Shown here: in pieces, positions 41,195 through 51,500 of the stretch
Numbering within the stretch: the first letter of the stretch is position 1
Layout of the letters: every line of letters starts with the position of its first letter
NCBI GenBank assembly: GCA_963921795.1
Contig: OY997653.1
Span: 29,703,587-29,767,586 of the forward strand
Length of the DNA: 64,000 nt
From: Nannobrachium achirus
Taxonomy: Eukaryota; Chordata; Actinopteri; Myctophiformes; Myctophidae
Direction of reading: 5' to 3'
Notes under the pieces: model-generated
Told to the model about the DNA's origin: nothing
Database searches by the model: none
What the model saw: only the letters and a program-made list of their open reading frames with translations
Translations under genes and position numbers: made by a program

Positions 41195-42186
41195 TGCGTG
41201 CGTGCGTGCGTGAGAGAGAGAATGTTGATTTCATCAACTACCTTTTTTCACTGAAAACTAAATAAAAACTAAGCTATTATGACTAAAATATGACTAAATA
41301 TACTGTACATTTCATCAAAAAATAAAACCTAGACTAAAATAAAGGGAGGGACGAGTGGACAAGAGATCCATTAGAACTAAGACACCAAGTCAAGTCATTT
41401 TATGTTTGTTTGTGCTCGAATGTTGCGCTCTGAAAATAGCCACTCGACAAGCTCACAACGCTATTTTCAGCATGCAGCCAAGTGAAAATCAGCCATTAAG
41501 ATGCCATCAAGGCCGAAAAACAAAATAAATTTTTGTCGACTAAATCAACTGTAGATTTAGTCGCCTAAAATCGTAGGATATTTAGTCGACTAAAACTAGA
41601 CTAAAAGTAAAATGATTCAGATGACTAAAAGTATAACTACAACTAAACAGACTATGACTAAACTAAATCAAAAATTGCTGTCAAAATCAACAGAGGATGA
41701 AACAGAGAGAGAGAGAGAAAGAGAGAGACCTGCAGAGTGTGGAAGGCCTGTCGCAGGTTGCGGACTCTGCTCCTCTCCCTGGCAGCGTTCTCTGGGCTGT
41801 GCTGAGGCCTCATCACCTTGGCCTGGATGATGGAAGCAGCACCCGCCGGGTCCCTGCTGCTCCTGTTCCCACTCCCACACCGCACCACGCCTAACTGGGA
41901 CAATTGACCATTGACAATTTAGGCCTTTAGCACAGTGGTTCTCACAGGGTTCCCACACATCTTTACCAATTAATTTCCAAAACTTTTCCAAAACCTTTCC
42001 AGAATATTTAACCCGATTTCCAGGACTATATCAAACATATAATTTTCCAAATGTCTGTCTGTCTGTCTGTCTGTCTGTCTGAGTGTCTGTCTGTCTGAGT
42101 GAGTGTCTGTCACAGCGTTTCTCCTCAGTGGCTGGAGCAATTGATCTGAAATCGCATCACCATTAGCATATGAACACACCTAACAT

Positions 42187-42270
<84 letters not shown>

Positions 42271-44718
42271 GCGGGCGGGCGGGCGGGGGGGGTCTGTTGT
42301 CAGGCCCTGTTACAGATGTTGTCCAAAAATCATGCAGATCGGTACACAGTAAACGAAACGGGTATTTCTTACATTGATGCTCCTACATATTATCATGCAA
42401 GCACCAGTTAAAGTTACTTTCCATCCCTCATATACTGTGTGCAGTGCACATCCCATAACCCACACACTGCACATCATTTCAGAGCTCATATCTTTGAACG
42501 GGTAAGGGCTAGTAACAATAATTCAGCTCAATAACAAGTCGCTTACTCCTATGTGTAATGCCCAAAGACAGGCAGTGTATGCCAGTGGTTCTCAACCTTT
42601 TCAGGCCGTGACCCCCGAAATAATCATATGTGAACTGGGGACCCCGGCACCCTGACGAGCACTAAGAGAAGAGGAATTTTGCATAACACGAGGCGTTGTG
42701 AGCATGTAGATCAGCTATTTTCACAATTTCTGCCTCTAATATTTGACAATTTGGCCAATGTTTAATTTGTCATTTCAGAGGTATTAATAAAATCAATAAC
42801 CAAAGACAATGCATAGCTATTTTTTCCAGGACCTTCCAGGACCCTTGATCAATTCCAAAACTTATTGTCTTATCTATTGTGAAAATAGCACACAATTTCT
42901 GCCTCTAATATTTGACAGTTTGGCCAATGTTTAATTTGTCATTTTAGAGGTATTAAAAGTCCTTCAATTGTCACTTTAGAAACGTGCTTCTATACACTTA
43001 AAACGTTACGTTGGTTTGTTTACTGTTGAGTGAGAAAACAATGTTGCACATTAAGTTAATCATCTGGGGACCCAACCAAAATAATGTGGGATCCAGACCC
43101 ACAGGCTGAGAACCACTGCTTTAGCAGATGCTCTTAATCCAGAGTAATTTACAATAAGCAAGGACAACACAAGTTAATACATAAAACGAGGGCTCGATAT
43201 GTTCACAATCGTAAATTTGCTTGGCTCGCGTCGTCGCTTCATGTTTTTGCAAGGTCATGAGGAATATTCAAATCTATAGTGTATTATTTACATGGTACAG
43301 TTTGTGTTTATAACACATTTCAAATATGGTGTGAATTCTTTTTTGACTAAGATAAAGGTGACTCAATCGATACAAGGTCACATAATTCTCCGGATCTTGT
43401 CAAGTATTAAAAACCCATTTAGGTCTAGGATTATTGAATGCTTTAACTATTGAAAAATAGCAGATATACAAGCTCACAGCGCGGCACCGAGTGCTTGTAG
43501 ATCTGCTATTTTTGAAAAAATGGTGAACATTTGAATTTTGACCCGATTCTATAAGTGTCTTTTGAATCCTTCTAAGGTTTTTTGAAAAACCTATGTTTCT
43601 ATGTCAGCAATGTGGCCAGCCATCATCAAATAAAAGGTCCTTTTCACTTAACTGGAGCTCAGTCAGTCTGTTCTTGAGAGACTACTATGTCAATGGTTCT
43701 CAAACTTTTTCATGTGAAGGACCCCCAAAATGTATTTGGCCACGGACCCCCATCTCAAAATATTTAGTTCCAGGGACCACCCAGTAGCAAAATTTGAGTT
43801 ACAAACGTTCGCTTTGAAAATACATATATTCAAAGATTTGCACACATTTCACAACTTTAAAAAAAATAGCAGATCTACAAGCTCACAGTGCTGTGAGCTT
43901 GTAGATCTGCTATTTTTCACTGGTTAAAGCATTCAATAATTCTAGGCCAAAATGGGTTAAAGTGGATCAAAAAACATACAGAATTTTAAATCGAAAGGAA
44001 AGAATCACAGAGAAGACATTTATTGCGTACCTAACTTAAAAGACCAAAAGGACATGGGTTGCACCACTCACATTTTAAACAATTTAACTGAGTAATTATA
44101 TTGTTATGTTTATGAATCCTTGTATGATTATCTCAACTAAGTCCAGTCAACTCTGGAACCATAAACCGTGGTAAATTGTTTCAACTTTATTAAAGATGAC
44201 ATTGGATAAGATCAGCCGTAATGGGAAAGTTAAGCGGAAATGAAACACTCTACTGTAGTATATAACATTCTTGAATTTACCATCATTTAGTAACACAATA
44301 CTACTTCTAATACTACTACAGTGCTGCTATTAGTAGCTACTGATAATGATAATAAGTAGAAAGACGATTAAACTAATGGGGAATAATTATTATACTCTAT
44401 TCTGTTTTGTTGAACAGTTTCTTACAGTTTTTAGTGTTTACCTTGCAATAGGAACCTTACATATAGCTTGCATACTCTGTGTCGTTTAAAATCATAACTT
44501 TTATTCTCCTATATAAATCGAAACACTTTCCTGTGCAGGGTGGAAGACAGACTCACCCACTTTCTTGGCTCCTGGCAGCCGCGAAGCCCCTGTCTGTACC
44601 CGTGCAGCGGTGCTTGGTATCTGGGCTGGCACGTCTGCTGGCTCCCTGGATCTGCTGTGGCCGTGGTTCTACAATCCACCGAGATGGACATGAGACCTTC
44701 CAGAGGGTTCTCAGCCAT
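38249..44718 (-). CDS. tcf23: bHLH transcription factor 23 (OUT type), 4 exons
   Basis: Exons in gene order: 44718-44557, 41894-41730, 40417-40253, 38392-38249 (stop 38251-38249). Every intron is phase 0 with GT-AG borders, giving 211 aa (human 214). Residues 88-138 form the bHLH: basic segment [17 protein letters not shown] (exon 2), then the loop and helix 2 [22 protein letters not shown] (positions 116-137, shown here as key blocks; exon 3). The tail YLHPVK joins KWPMRS in exon 4, a block also present in human TCF23. Mammalian TCF23/OUT dimerises with E proteins but acts like Id, blocking E-box binding. The fish basic region has Ala where DNA-binding relatives have Asn before ARER, consistent with that. 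The start has a good context (GTCCATGG) but exon 1 (54 aa) is poorly conserved, so it is the least certain exon. Transposon sequence abuts exons 2, 3 and 4. Human SLC5A6 and TCF23 are also neighbours. Confidence 0.92.
38408..38460 (+). mobile_element. Retroposon 3' tail beside the tcf23 exon 4 acceptor
   Basis: AGATAAGACCTTTAGTGATC followed by CCACGAGGGAAATTCACAG is the kind of 3' tail seen on fish LINE-type retroposons. It lies about 16 nt upstream of the tcf23 exon 4 splice acceptor. Family assignment is from memory. Confidence 0.5.
38497..38830. mobile_element. Broken TATCGTC-family elements in tcf23 intron 3
   Basis: One end (ATATCGTCGTTGTCGGGT) is at 38497. A fragment of the CAGTGGTGTAAAGTAACTAA family follows at 38594. 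A second TATCGTC end starts at 38643. The complete core at 38753-38823 has 25-bp perfect inner arms of CACAC type. Confidence 0.7.
39590..39850. mobile_element. Class-B palindrome element fragment
   Basis: The interior CTTTTTCATGTCAAGGACCC matches 43700-43860. The core at 39760-39820 is of class B with a shortened centre (GAGTGCCGCGCTGTGAGC). Confidence 0.6.
40160..40248 (-). mobile_element. CAGGGGCGTCAC-family end at the tcf23 exon 3 donor
   Basis: Read on the minus strand, CAGGGGCGTCACAGGGGGGG starts 5 nt inside tcf23 intron 3, followed by GTTACTAGGGCCCAAGG as in the element at 30661. Confidence 0.7.
41110..41190 (+). repeat. (TG)n microsatellite in tcf23 intron 2
   Basis: About 80 bp of TG followed by CGTG units. 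Confidence 0.95.
41222..41691. mobile_element. GACTAAA-family element, damaged copy, tcf23 intron 2
   Basis: It shares ACTAAAATAA, GGGAGGGAC and many GACTAAA units with 45641-46178. A reduced core (TCTGAAAATAGCCACTCGAC, AAGCTCACAACGCTATTTTC) lies at 41429-41480. It stops about 38 nt from the tcf23 exon 2 donor. Confidence 0.65.
42191..42267 (+). repeat. (TG)n microsatellite
   Basis: About 77 bp of TG followed by GCGGGCGG units. Confidence 0.95.
42583..43118. mobile_element. hAT-like MITE (CAGTGGTTCTCAACC family), internally rearranged
   Basis: Ends are CAGTGGTTCTCAACC and GGCTGAGAACCACTG. The right half of the interior occurs twice: TGCCTCTAATATTTGACA is at about 42732 and 42899. One core is a right arm only (42683-42725); the other is collapsed to GTGAAAATAGC (42881). 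Confidence 0.7.
43418..43965. mobile_element. Class-B element with a core at each end, tcf23 intron 1
   Basis: Ends are AACCCATTTAGGTCTAGG and CTAGGCCAAAATGGGTT, flanked at the right by TTAA-like sequence. Cores lie at 43453-43513 and 43862-43917, arranged as mirror images. The middle contains a CAATGGTTCTCAAAC end. Confidence 0.75.
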
Positions 44719-45314
44719 GGACACCGCGGTACAGGACCCCCGTTAAGCAGCCTTGCCTAAAGCGTTGACGTGTGATTCAATTCCCTCCCCGTCCAGAGTG
44801 CGCTTCCACCAACCGTCAAGGAGACCTGGGTTTGTTTTCAGTCCAATACCCTTGTTATCCGACCTTGATCTTGAAGACTCACCACTCGTCCACTCTTCCT
44901 AGGTAGAAGTATGAAGGTTCTTTGACGTTCAACCTATGGAACTCACAGTCCGAATGCATCCTACAGGTGTAATGCTGTCAAAAGTGAGTTTTCTGACTGT
45001 TCGCGATTAAAGATTTCAGATTTCATGATTAGTTTGCATTTTGCGTTGTATTCTTCAAGCACCTCCAAGAGTTCTCCTGACATGCATCAGGCCCATGAAG
45101 AACCCTGTGTGTTCTGTGAGACCCTGTTTTGGTAGATTTTCTTTTTTTTGCCAGGTATCTTGACTATAGACAACTGCCCTTGATGACAACTTTCCACCAC
45201 CAATCCAATGCACTGGTCCCTTCCTTCCCTCCCTGTTACGATGCGCATCAGTGTCCGCTCAACCCCGATTCCTCCAAGTTTGACCATCTCTCTCTTTCTC
45301 TCTCACACACACGC

Positions 45315-45320
45315 ACACGC

Positions 45321-45385
<65 letters not shown>
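45315..45385 (+). repeat. (CA)n microsatellite
   Basis: About 70 bp of CA flanked by CT-rich tracts. Confidence 0.95.
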
Positions 45386-45388
<3 letters not shown>

Positions 45389-45640
45389 TCTCTCTCTCTC
45401 TCTCTCCGTCTCTCTCCTCTTGTTGCCTTATCGGGTGAGGTAATGCGTGGATCTTCAAGTGGTTCTTATCTCCCCCCGCCTGGTCATCCAGATCCTCCCC
45501 TGGATGTTTGACTGCCAAGAGGAGCAGGGCAGGCAGGCGGTGGACGGGCAGGCTGGCCTGGGGGAGTGCGAGGAGGACTGGAAGGATGTTGAACCAAGGC
45601 ACCGACCGGAGGGGCTTGGGAAAGGCTAATGCCTGGTAAG

Positions 45641-46178
45641 CAGTGTTTGATTTCGTCGACTAAAACTATGACGAAATGTTTTTGTCGACTGCGTTTTTTT
45701 CACTGACGAAAACGAAATAAAAGCAAAATAAAAACTAAGCTGTGATGACTAAAACTAAGACTAAATATTATTATTTAGTCTTAGTTTTATTATTATTAAT
45801 TTTATTATTATTATTATATTATTAATATATTGACAATTTCGTCAACAAAATAAAAACTAGACTAAAACGTTAGGGAGGGACTAGTGGAGAAGTTTGGTTG
45901 CTCCCAGGTGTTGCGTGCTGAAAATAGCAGATCTACAAGCTCACAATAGATCGGCTATTTTCAGCACGCAACCAAGTGTAAAATCAATCATTACGATGCC
46001 ATCAAGGCCTGCCAAAATACATTTCAGTTGACTAAATCAACTGTAGATTTAGTCGACTAAAATTAGACTAAAACTAAAACTTTTCAAGTGACTAAATTAT
46101 GACTAAAACTAGAAGACATTTTATTCAAAAGACTATGACTAAAACTAAATTAAAAAAATGCTGTCAAAAACAACACTG
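45641..46178. mobile_element. hAT-like GACTAAA-family element
   Basis: The perfect duplication CTGGTAAG is at 45633-45640 and 46179-46186. Ends are CAGTGTTTGA and ACAACACTG. The short core at 45911-45971 is flanked by the family-specific inverted repeat TTGCGTGCTGAAAATAGC (18 bp, exact in both arms). Confidence 0.88.
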
Positions 46179-46189
46179 CTGGTAAGAGC

Positions 46190-47110
46190 TGGATAAAGGG
46201 TTGGGATCGATCCCAGGGGGTTTTGTGGTTTGGTTACAAATCGAACATCACCAAAGAGACGTGTGGTAGTTTGAGGGTGGCATTGGTGGGTGAAAACTTT
46301 GGGGTGCAAGTTATTGGAGTTTGGCCCCACCCTGGAAAGATTCTTAGAGGTTATCACAGTAGCTTGGAAGGTGGGGCATGAGTGCGGGGCGTTGGGAGTG
46401 TTAGATATTACTGTTCACTCTAGTAAAATAACAATCATTCCGAGAATATTTCATGAAATTGTCTAAAATGAATGTTTCGTTCATTTTGTGATTTTTTCCC
46501 CCTGTATGGTCAAACAAAGTTGAAATGTCAATGAGATGGACAAGGCAATTGTTTAAAAAATATGCATAATCACCACACAAAAACAAAAAACTAACAAAAA
46601 ACTGACACTGAGATAACACAGCAGTCCATCATATTTATTCATTCAAAAACTAGGGCCTGTATATAATGTTTAAAAAAAAGATGTGCCATTTCAGTCATTT
46701 TGGAATTATATCAAACACGGCAACAGTGAATATATTTGTGTTAGAAACAGCATTTCAAGCATTTAATTACCAAGTTACAAGAAGTTGTAAAAAAAAACTA
46801 ATATTCTGTTCATCTTGCACTAAACCAATTATATGAAATATTCAATGTACTCTTTGTGGTAAAACAAATAAAAACTAATTGGTCCAATTATCAGTTTCAG
46901 ACACAATGCACATTAGGTATGATTGTCAAAATGATATGCATAGTGAAGGTGCATCACAAACTGCCATCCGCTAGTATTGTTATTTTATGTGTCTCTCTAC
47001 TCTTAGCTTTGGCTAAATTGCCAAAATATGTATCTCCAAACTTCTCTGAGTATGCATTAAAAATAACTAGGTGTAAGGCACTTACTGTACAGTTAACACA
47101 ATGTTATCAT
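46190..47110. other. Intergenic, no gene seen
   Basis: A/T-rich sequence with short unsupported frames. Nothing is recognised. Confidence 0.5.
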
Positions 47111-47116
47111 AAGTGT

Positions 47117-47381
47117 ATGTCATCGTTGTCTGGTGGAAACCTTGTATGTCCAAAACCGTTCCTTTTTATTATTATTTTAAAAACGTAGTTAAAGTAGTGA
47201 AAATAGACGATCTGCAAGCATACAACGCCTCACACCACAAGGCGTTGTGTGCTTGTAGATCTGCTATTTGCACTACTTTTGTGCAACACTCTTGTATGAT
47301 GAAGTAGGGCTTTAAGTTATGAAAGAACATACTATTTTCAAACTTGGAGATACAAGGTTATCTACCCGACAGTGACAATAT
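47117..47381. mobile_element. TATCGTC-family element
   Basis: Ends TCATCGTTGTCTGGTGGAAA and CTACCCGACAGTGACAATAT are diverged mates. The core at 47196-47276 is of the CACAC type with a full GCCTCAC centre. Confidence 0.75.
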
Positions 47382-47420
47382 GATAGTTACAGTACATTAA
47401 GGTGCAGACTAATCACGTGG

Positions 47421-47480
<60 letters not shown>

Positions 47481-47489
47481 GTGTGTGTG
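47421..47489 (+). repeat. (TG)n microsatellite
   Basis: About 69 bp of TG with one CG interruption. Confidence 0.95.
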
Positions 47490-47739
47490 GTGGGAAGATG
47501 TGTGGTATTATCAGTAAGAGGAATGTCTGAGATGCTGACTATGTTGTCATCACAACAACACCACCGCATCTACCCTGAACTCCCATCTGCAGCTGCTGAG
47601 TGCTGAGTTAACTAGACCGACCATTACAAGGCTGAGGCGTCCACAACAACAGGCGCGTGCTGCTGCTGGGTCACAGCCCAGGAAAACCCCTTCTGAATAT
47701 TGCTTTTGGACTGGGCCGACACTAACCTCCCATACTATC

Positions 47740-47898
47740 ATATCGTCGTTGTCGAGTGGAAACCTCGTATCTCCAAGTTTCAAATGTGCTCGCGCTGCGA
47801 GGCGTTGTGTGCTTGTAGATTGGCTGTTTTCACTAGTTTAAATCATTTCTAAAACGATAAATGCAAAACGAACAAGGTTTTCAGCCGACGACGATATA
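47740..47898. mobile_element. TATCGTC-family element, left core arm deleted
   Basis: Ends are TATCGTCGTTGTCGAGTGG and TCAGCCGACGACGATATA. Only the right core arm remains (47788-47840). Confidence 0.7.
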
Positions 47899-48285
47899 AT
47901 TGAACAAATTGTAAATCAAATTGACAAAACATAAATTTGTAAATGTATTTTGCTGCATTTTTGCCCAATCAATATATCAATGCTGTCGGGCAGATATTGT
48001 ATTTCAACTTTTTATGTTTTTTTTCTTCTTTTGTTTGTTTTTTGTAAATTAATGCTCTACTTCGTTGTGCAAGAGTGTAGTGGAAATAATCAAGCTCACT
48101 GAGCTTGTAGATTGGCTATTTTCACTATTTCTCAACCATTCTTATATTGAAAGTGGTGGAAAGTGTGTCTGTGGGTTTTATAAATATTTAACCAATGAAA
48201 GTATTAACAAGAGTTTGTAACTAAATAATAACTACATTGGATCCATTGGAGCTTAGGTTCTTTGTCCTGAAAAGTAACGGTTTTG

Positions 48286-48513
48286 GTCACAAGGCGTGGC
48301 GAGGCGTTGTGAACATGTAGATCGGCTATTTTCACAATTTCTGCCTCTAATATTTGACAATTTGGCCCATGTTTGATTTGTCATTTCAGAGGTATTAACA
48401 AAATCAATAACCAAAGACAATGCATAGCTATTTTTTCCAGGACCTTCCAGGACCCTTGATAAATTCCAAAACTTTTCCAGTACTGGAAAAGTATTTTTGA
48501 CCGTGGGAATCCT
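48286..48513. mobile_element. Half MITE (CAGGGTTCCCACAC family) after the ephx1 stop
   Basis: Only the right half survives, ending GACCGTGGGAATCCTG. It starts about 83 nt beyond the ephx1 stop codon, so it probably lies in the 3' UTR. It retains one core arm of the CATGC variant type. Confidence 0.65.
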
Positions 48514-48595
48514 GTATATCTTCTCTCCATCAACTCCCCATCCACTCACGCACCCCTGTTAATCCCTCCATCTATCCATCATCAGTCATCAATCT

Positions 48596-51500
48596 CTACT
48601 TCTTCTCCAGTGTCTTGACAAAGTTCTGGATGTCCTCAGCCATCAGCTGAGGCTCTTCCATGGCTGCGAAATGCCCTCCGCGGGCCATGGGCGTGAAGCT
48701 CTTTAGTTGAGGGTATTTCTGTTTCACCCACAGCTTGGGCGTGTGCATGAGCTCGTTAGGGAAGGAGGCGAAACCGGTGGGAACGTAGACCGGAATCCTG
48801 GGGAGACAGCACAGGACACAAGGGCAGTGGCGTCAGTTTAGTAAAAAGCTAAGGTATGGCAAACATAACTGGTGTCTTGCACGCGTGCAGTATTCAGCTA
48901 TATTCTGAGGTCTTTAGGAGGGTCATTCAAGCCGCAAGCGGAGCCTGCAGCACCACCGTGGGCCAGGTGGAGCCTGCAGTACCATTGCGGCTAAAGAATC
49001 CGCCGCTCCTGAATGAAATGTTTGGTACTGGGAGTCTGGTGCAACGCACAGGTCCTGGACCTGGTGAGAGCAGGAGAGGACCTGGTAAGACGTACAGCAG
49101 GAGGGGCCCGGACAGGAGTCAATACACAGAGCCTAGTCCTTCCACGTGCCAGATTGCCCCTCCCAGTCTCGGCAGAGTAGTTCTGGAGCGGCGGATTGTA
49201 TGGCCCTGTCTTTCCCTAAAAGGACTGACCGTGGGTAGCTACTGGGACGTAAGTCGGGACTTGATCACCCTGGCTTGGTCACCTGGATGAGGGGTATGAT
49301 GTTGCGAGACCCGAAACCCAGATGAGTTCAGGCTACATCACTGATGTGATGATACGTCCCAGGTGAATCCATGTGACGTTTTTTTCGTTATATTATTTTA
49401 ATTGTGGGGAGACCTCCTGCTTCCATAGGCACGTACATGCGCTGTATTAGGAAGCACAGCTTGACTGGATCGATAATGCGACCGTGATAACACATCACTC
49501 CAATGAACAGCAGCAGCCACTGTGGTATCTAAGTGTATAGAGTTTATATTGGTAACATTTGGTACAGAACAGTACATGGATTAAGAACAGTGGGTAGCGA
49601 ACCCGGGCCTCGCGCAGATCTGTGCACTAGTTTTAAAGGACAGTTTCGGCCCAGAAGGCTATCTTACCTTTAAAAGTATTTATTTACTCCACCCCAAATG
49701 ATGTTCTTTTTTCAAAAGATGCTACATATTCCATTTTGGGTCCATCCGTCCTACCCGACCAGGGCTTTAGAGGGGATCGAGTGGTTAAATTGTTAATCCT
49801 CTTATTTCACTCGCTCGAAACACAATTCTTTCACTAGATGTCTGCCGCAGATAATGCCTCTAGTCAGTAAACATGTGGGCTGTGCGGCTGTATGCGGCTG
49901 TGTCCTTCTGTCTAATCGGTCTATCAACCGGAGCGACCGTGGTCGTGGAGCCACGGTCACAAAATAAACTAACGTGTGTGTGTGTGTGTGTGTTTGTGTG
50001 TGTGGTGACAGAATAAAACCGTGCTACAAGCTCACAACGCGTCGCGGACGCACCGCGTTGTGAGCTTGCAAATCGGCTATTTTGTATGTGCGCGGCCCCG
50101 TACGACGGATGAAGTATACATTCACTACTAACTATGCAGTCACTCTGTGCAGAGGCTGATACGGTCCCGCCCCCTTTTCAGACTGTTTGTAGAAAGACCA
50201 CGTGACCTACTGTAACATAATGATATTTTTCGGGGCGTGTCATCACATCTTTAAATTTAGGCCTAGAATTATTGAATGCTTTAACCAGTGAAAAATAGCA
50301 GATATACAAGCTCACAGCGCGGCACCGAGTGCTGCGCTGCGAGCTTGTAGATCTTCTATTTTTGAAAAACGTGATATTATATATATATATATCCACGAGT
50401 TTCCAACGCCCCATAGTGCATTGCGCAGACGCTGTACAGAGCTTCCGGCGCCGCAGCCGAGTGTGATTTACAAGCTCACAATGGGTTGCATCTGCGACGC
50501 GACGTGAGCTTGTATGTCTGCTGTTAAACCGGAAGTGTGGTGCAAACAGGTCCAAATAATCTCCAGTTAACTCCCGCGGAAACAGGTGGATATATATATA
50601 TTTTGCAAGTCTTTGAATATATCTTTTTGAAAGTGAACATTTGTAACTCAAATATTTGCTTCCGGGGGGTCCCTGATACAATATTTTGAGATGAGGTGGT
50701 CCCTGGAACAACATATTTTGAGGGATTTAGAAGACACTTGTAGAATCTGGTCAAAATATTCAAAGATTTGCACAAATTTTCACAATTTAAAAAAAATAGC
50801 AGATCTACAAGCTCGCAGCGCGGCACTCGGTGCCGCGCTGTGAGCTTGTATATCTGCTATTTTTTAAGTATTTAAAGCATAAAATATTGCGTAATAATGT
50901 GTTCAGGCCTAAATGTGTTAACTGGTTTACGTTTCAGTGGTTACCACCGTGCTCTGAGTTGCTTCCCTCCACACTTACTTGTTGTGAGGCTGGTTGAGAC
51001 CCTGTCTGAAGTTCTCCTTGTAGAACCTCATGGAGGAGACGATGCAGCCAGATGTCCAGTAGATCATCACATTGGTCAGCAGGTCATCCAGAGAGAACTT
51101 CCTGCAAGGCAGCGCACACAGACATTATGCTACAATAACACAGGAACAGCACATAATGGTTGCCGTATTCCAGTGGTTCTCAATACGGTTTAATATCAAG
51201 AACCTCCATAACTCTCAGAGTTACAGAGCTGTAAGGGAACCCAAGGAACCCTGAAAACCACTGCCGTAGGCAAACAGTAGTAATGGTGATCATGTTCTAC
51301 CACAGTGGCAGTTTACTGATGTTTCAATCAGATGGCATGGTCCAAGCTAACCCTGTTGTTCTGTTCTGTTCTTTCTACCTGGTCAGTCCTCCGTCGTCCA
51401 GGCTCCTGAAGTCGCTGTCAGTCCAGGTGGAGAACTTCTCCAGGATGTAGGCAGCCAGGCCCACTGGGGAGTCATTTAGACCTCGTCCTGCAAGCAGGTA

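Noticed and set aside
45447..45629. Frame rich in Glu/Gln/Gly (ends DVEPRHRPEGLGKG) as a possible extra tcf23 or unknown exon
   Set aside because: It has no family match and no convincing splice context in frame with tcf23. The opposite-strand frame is equally open.
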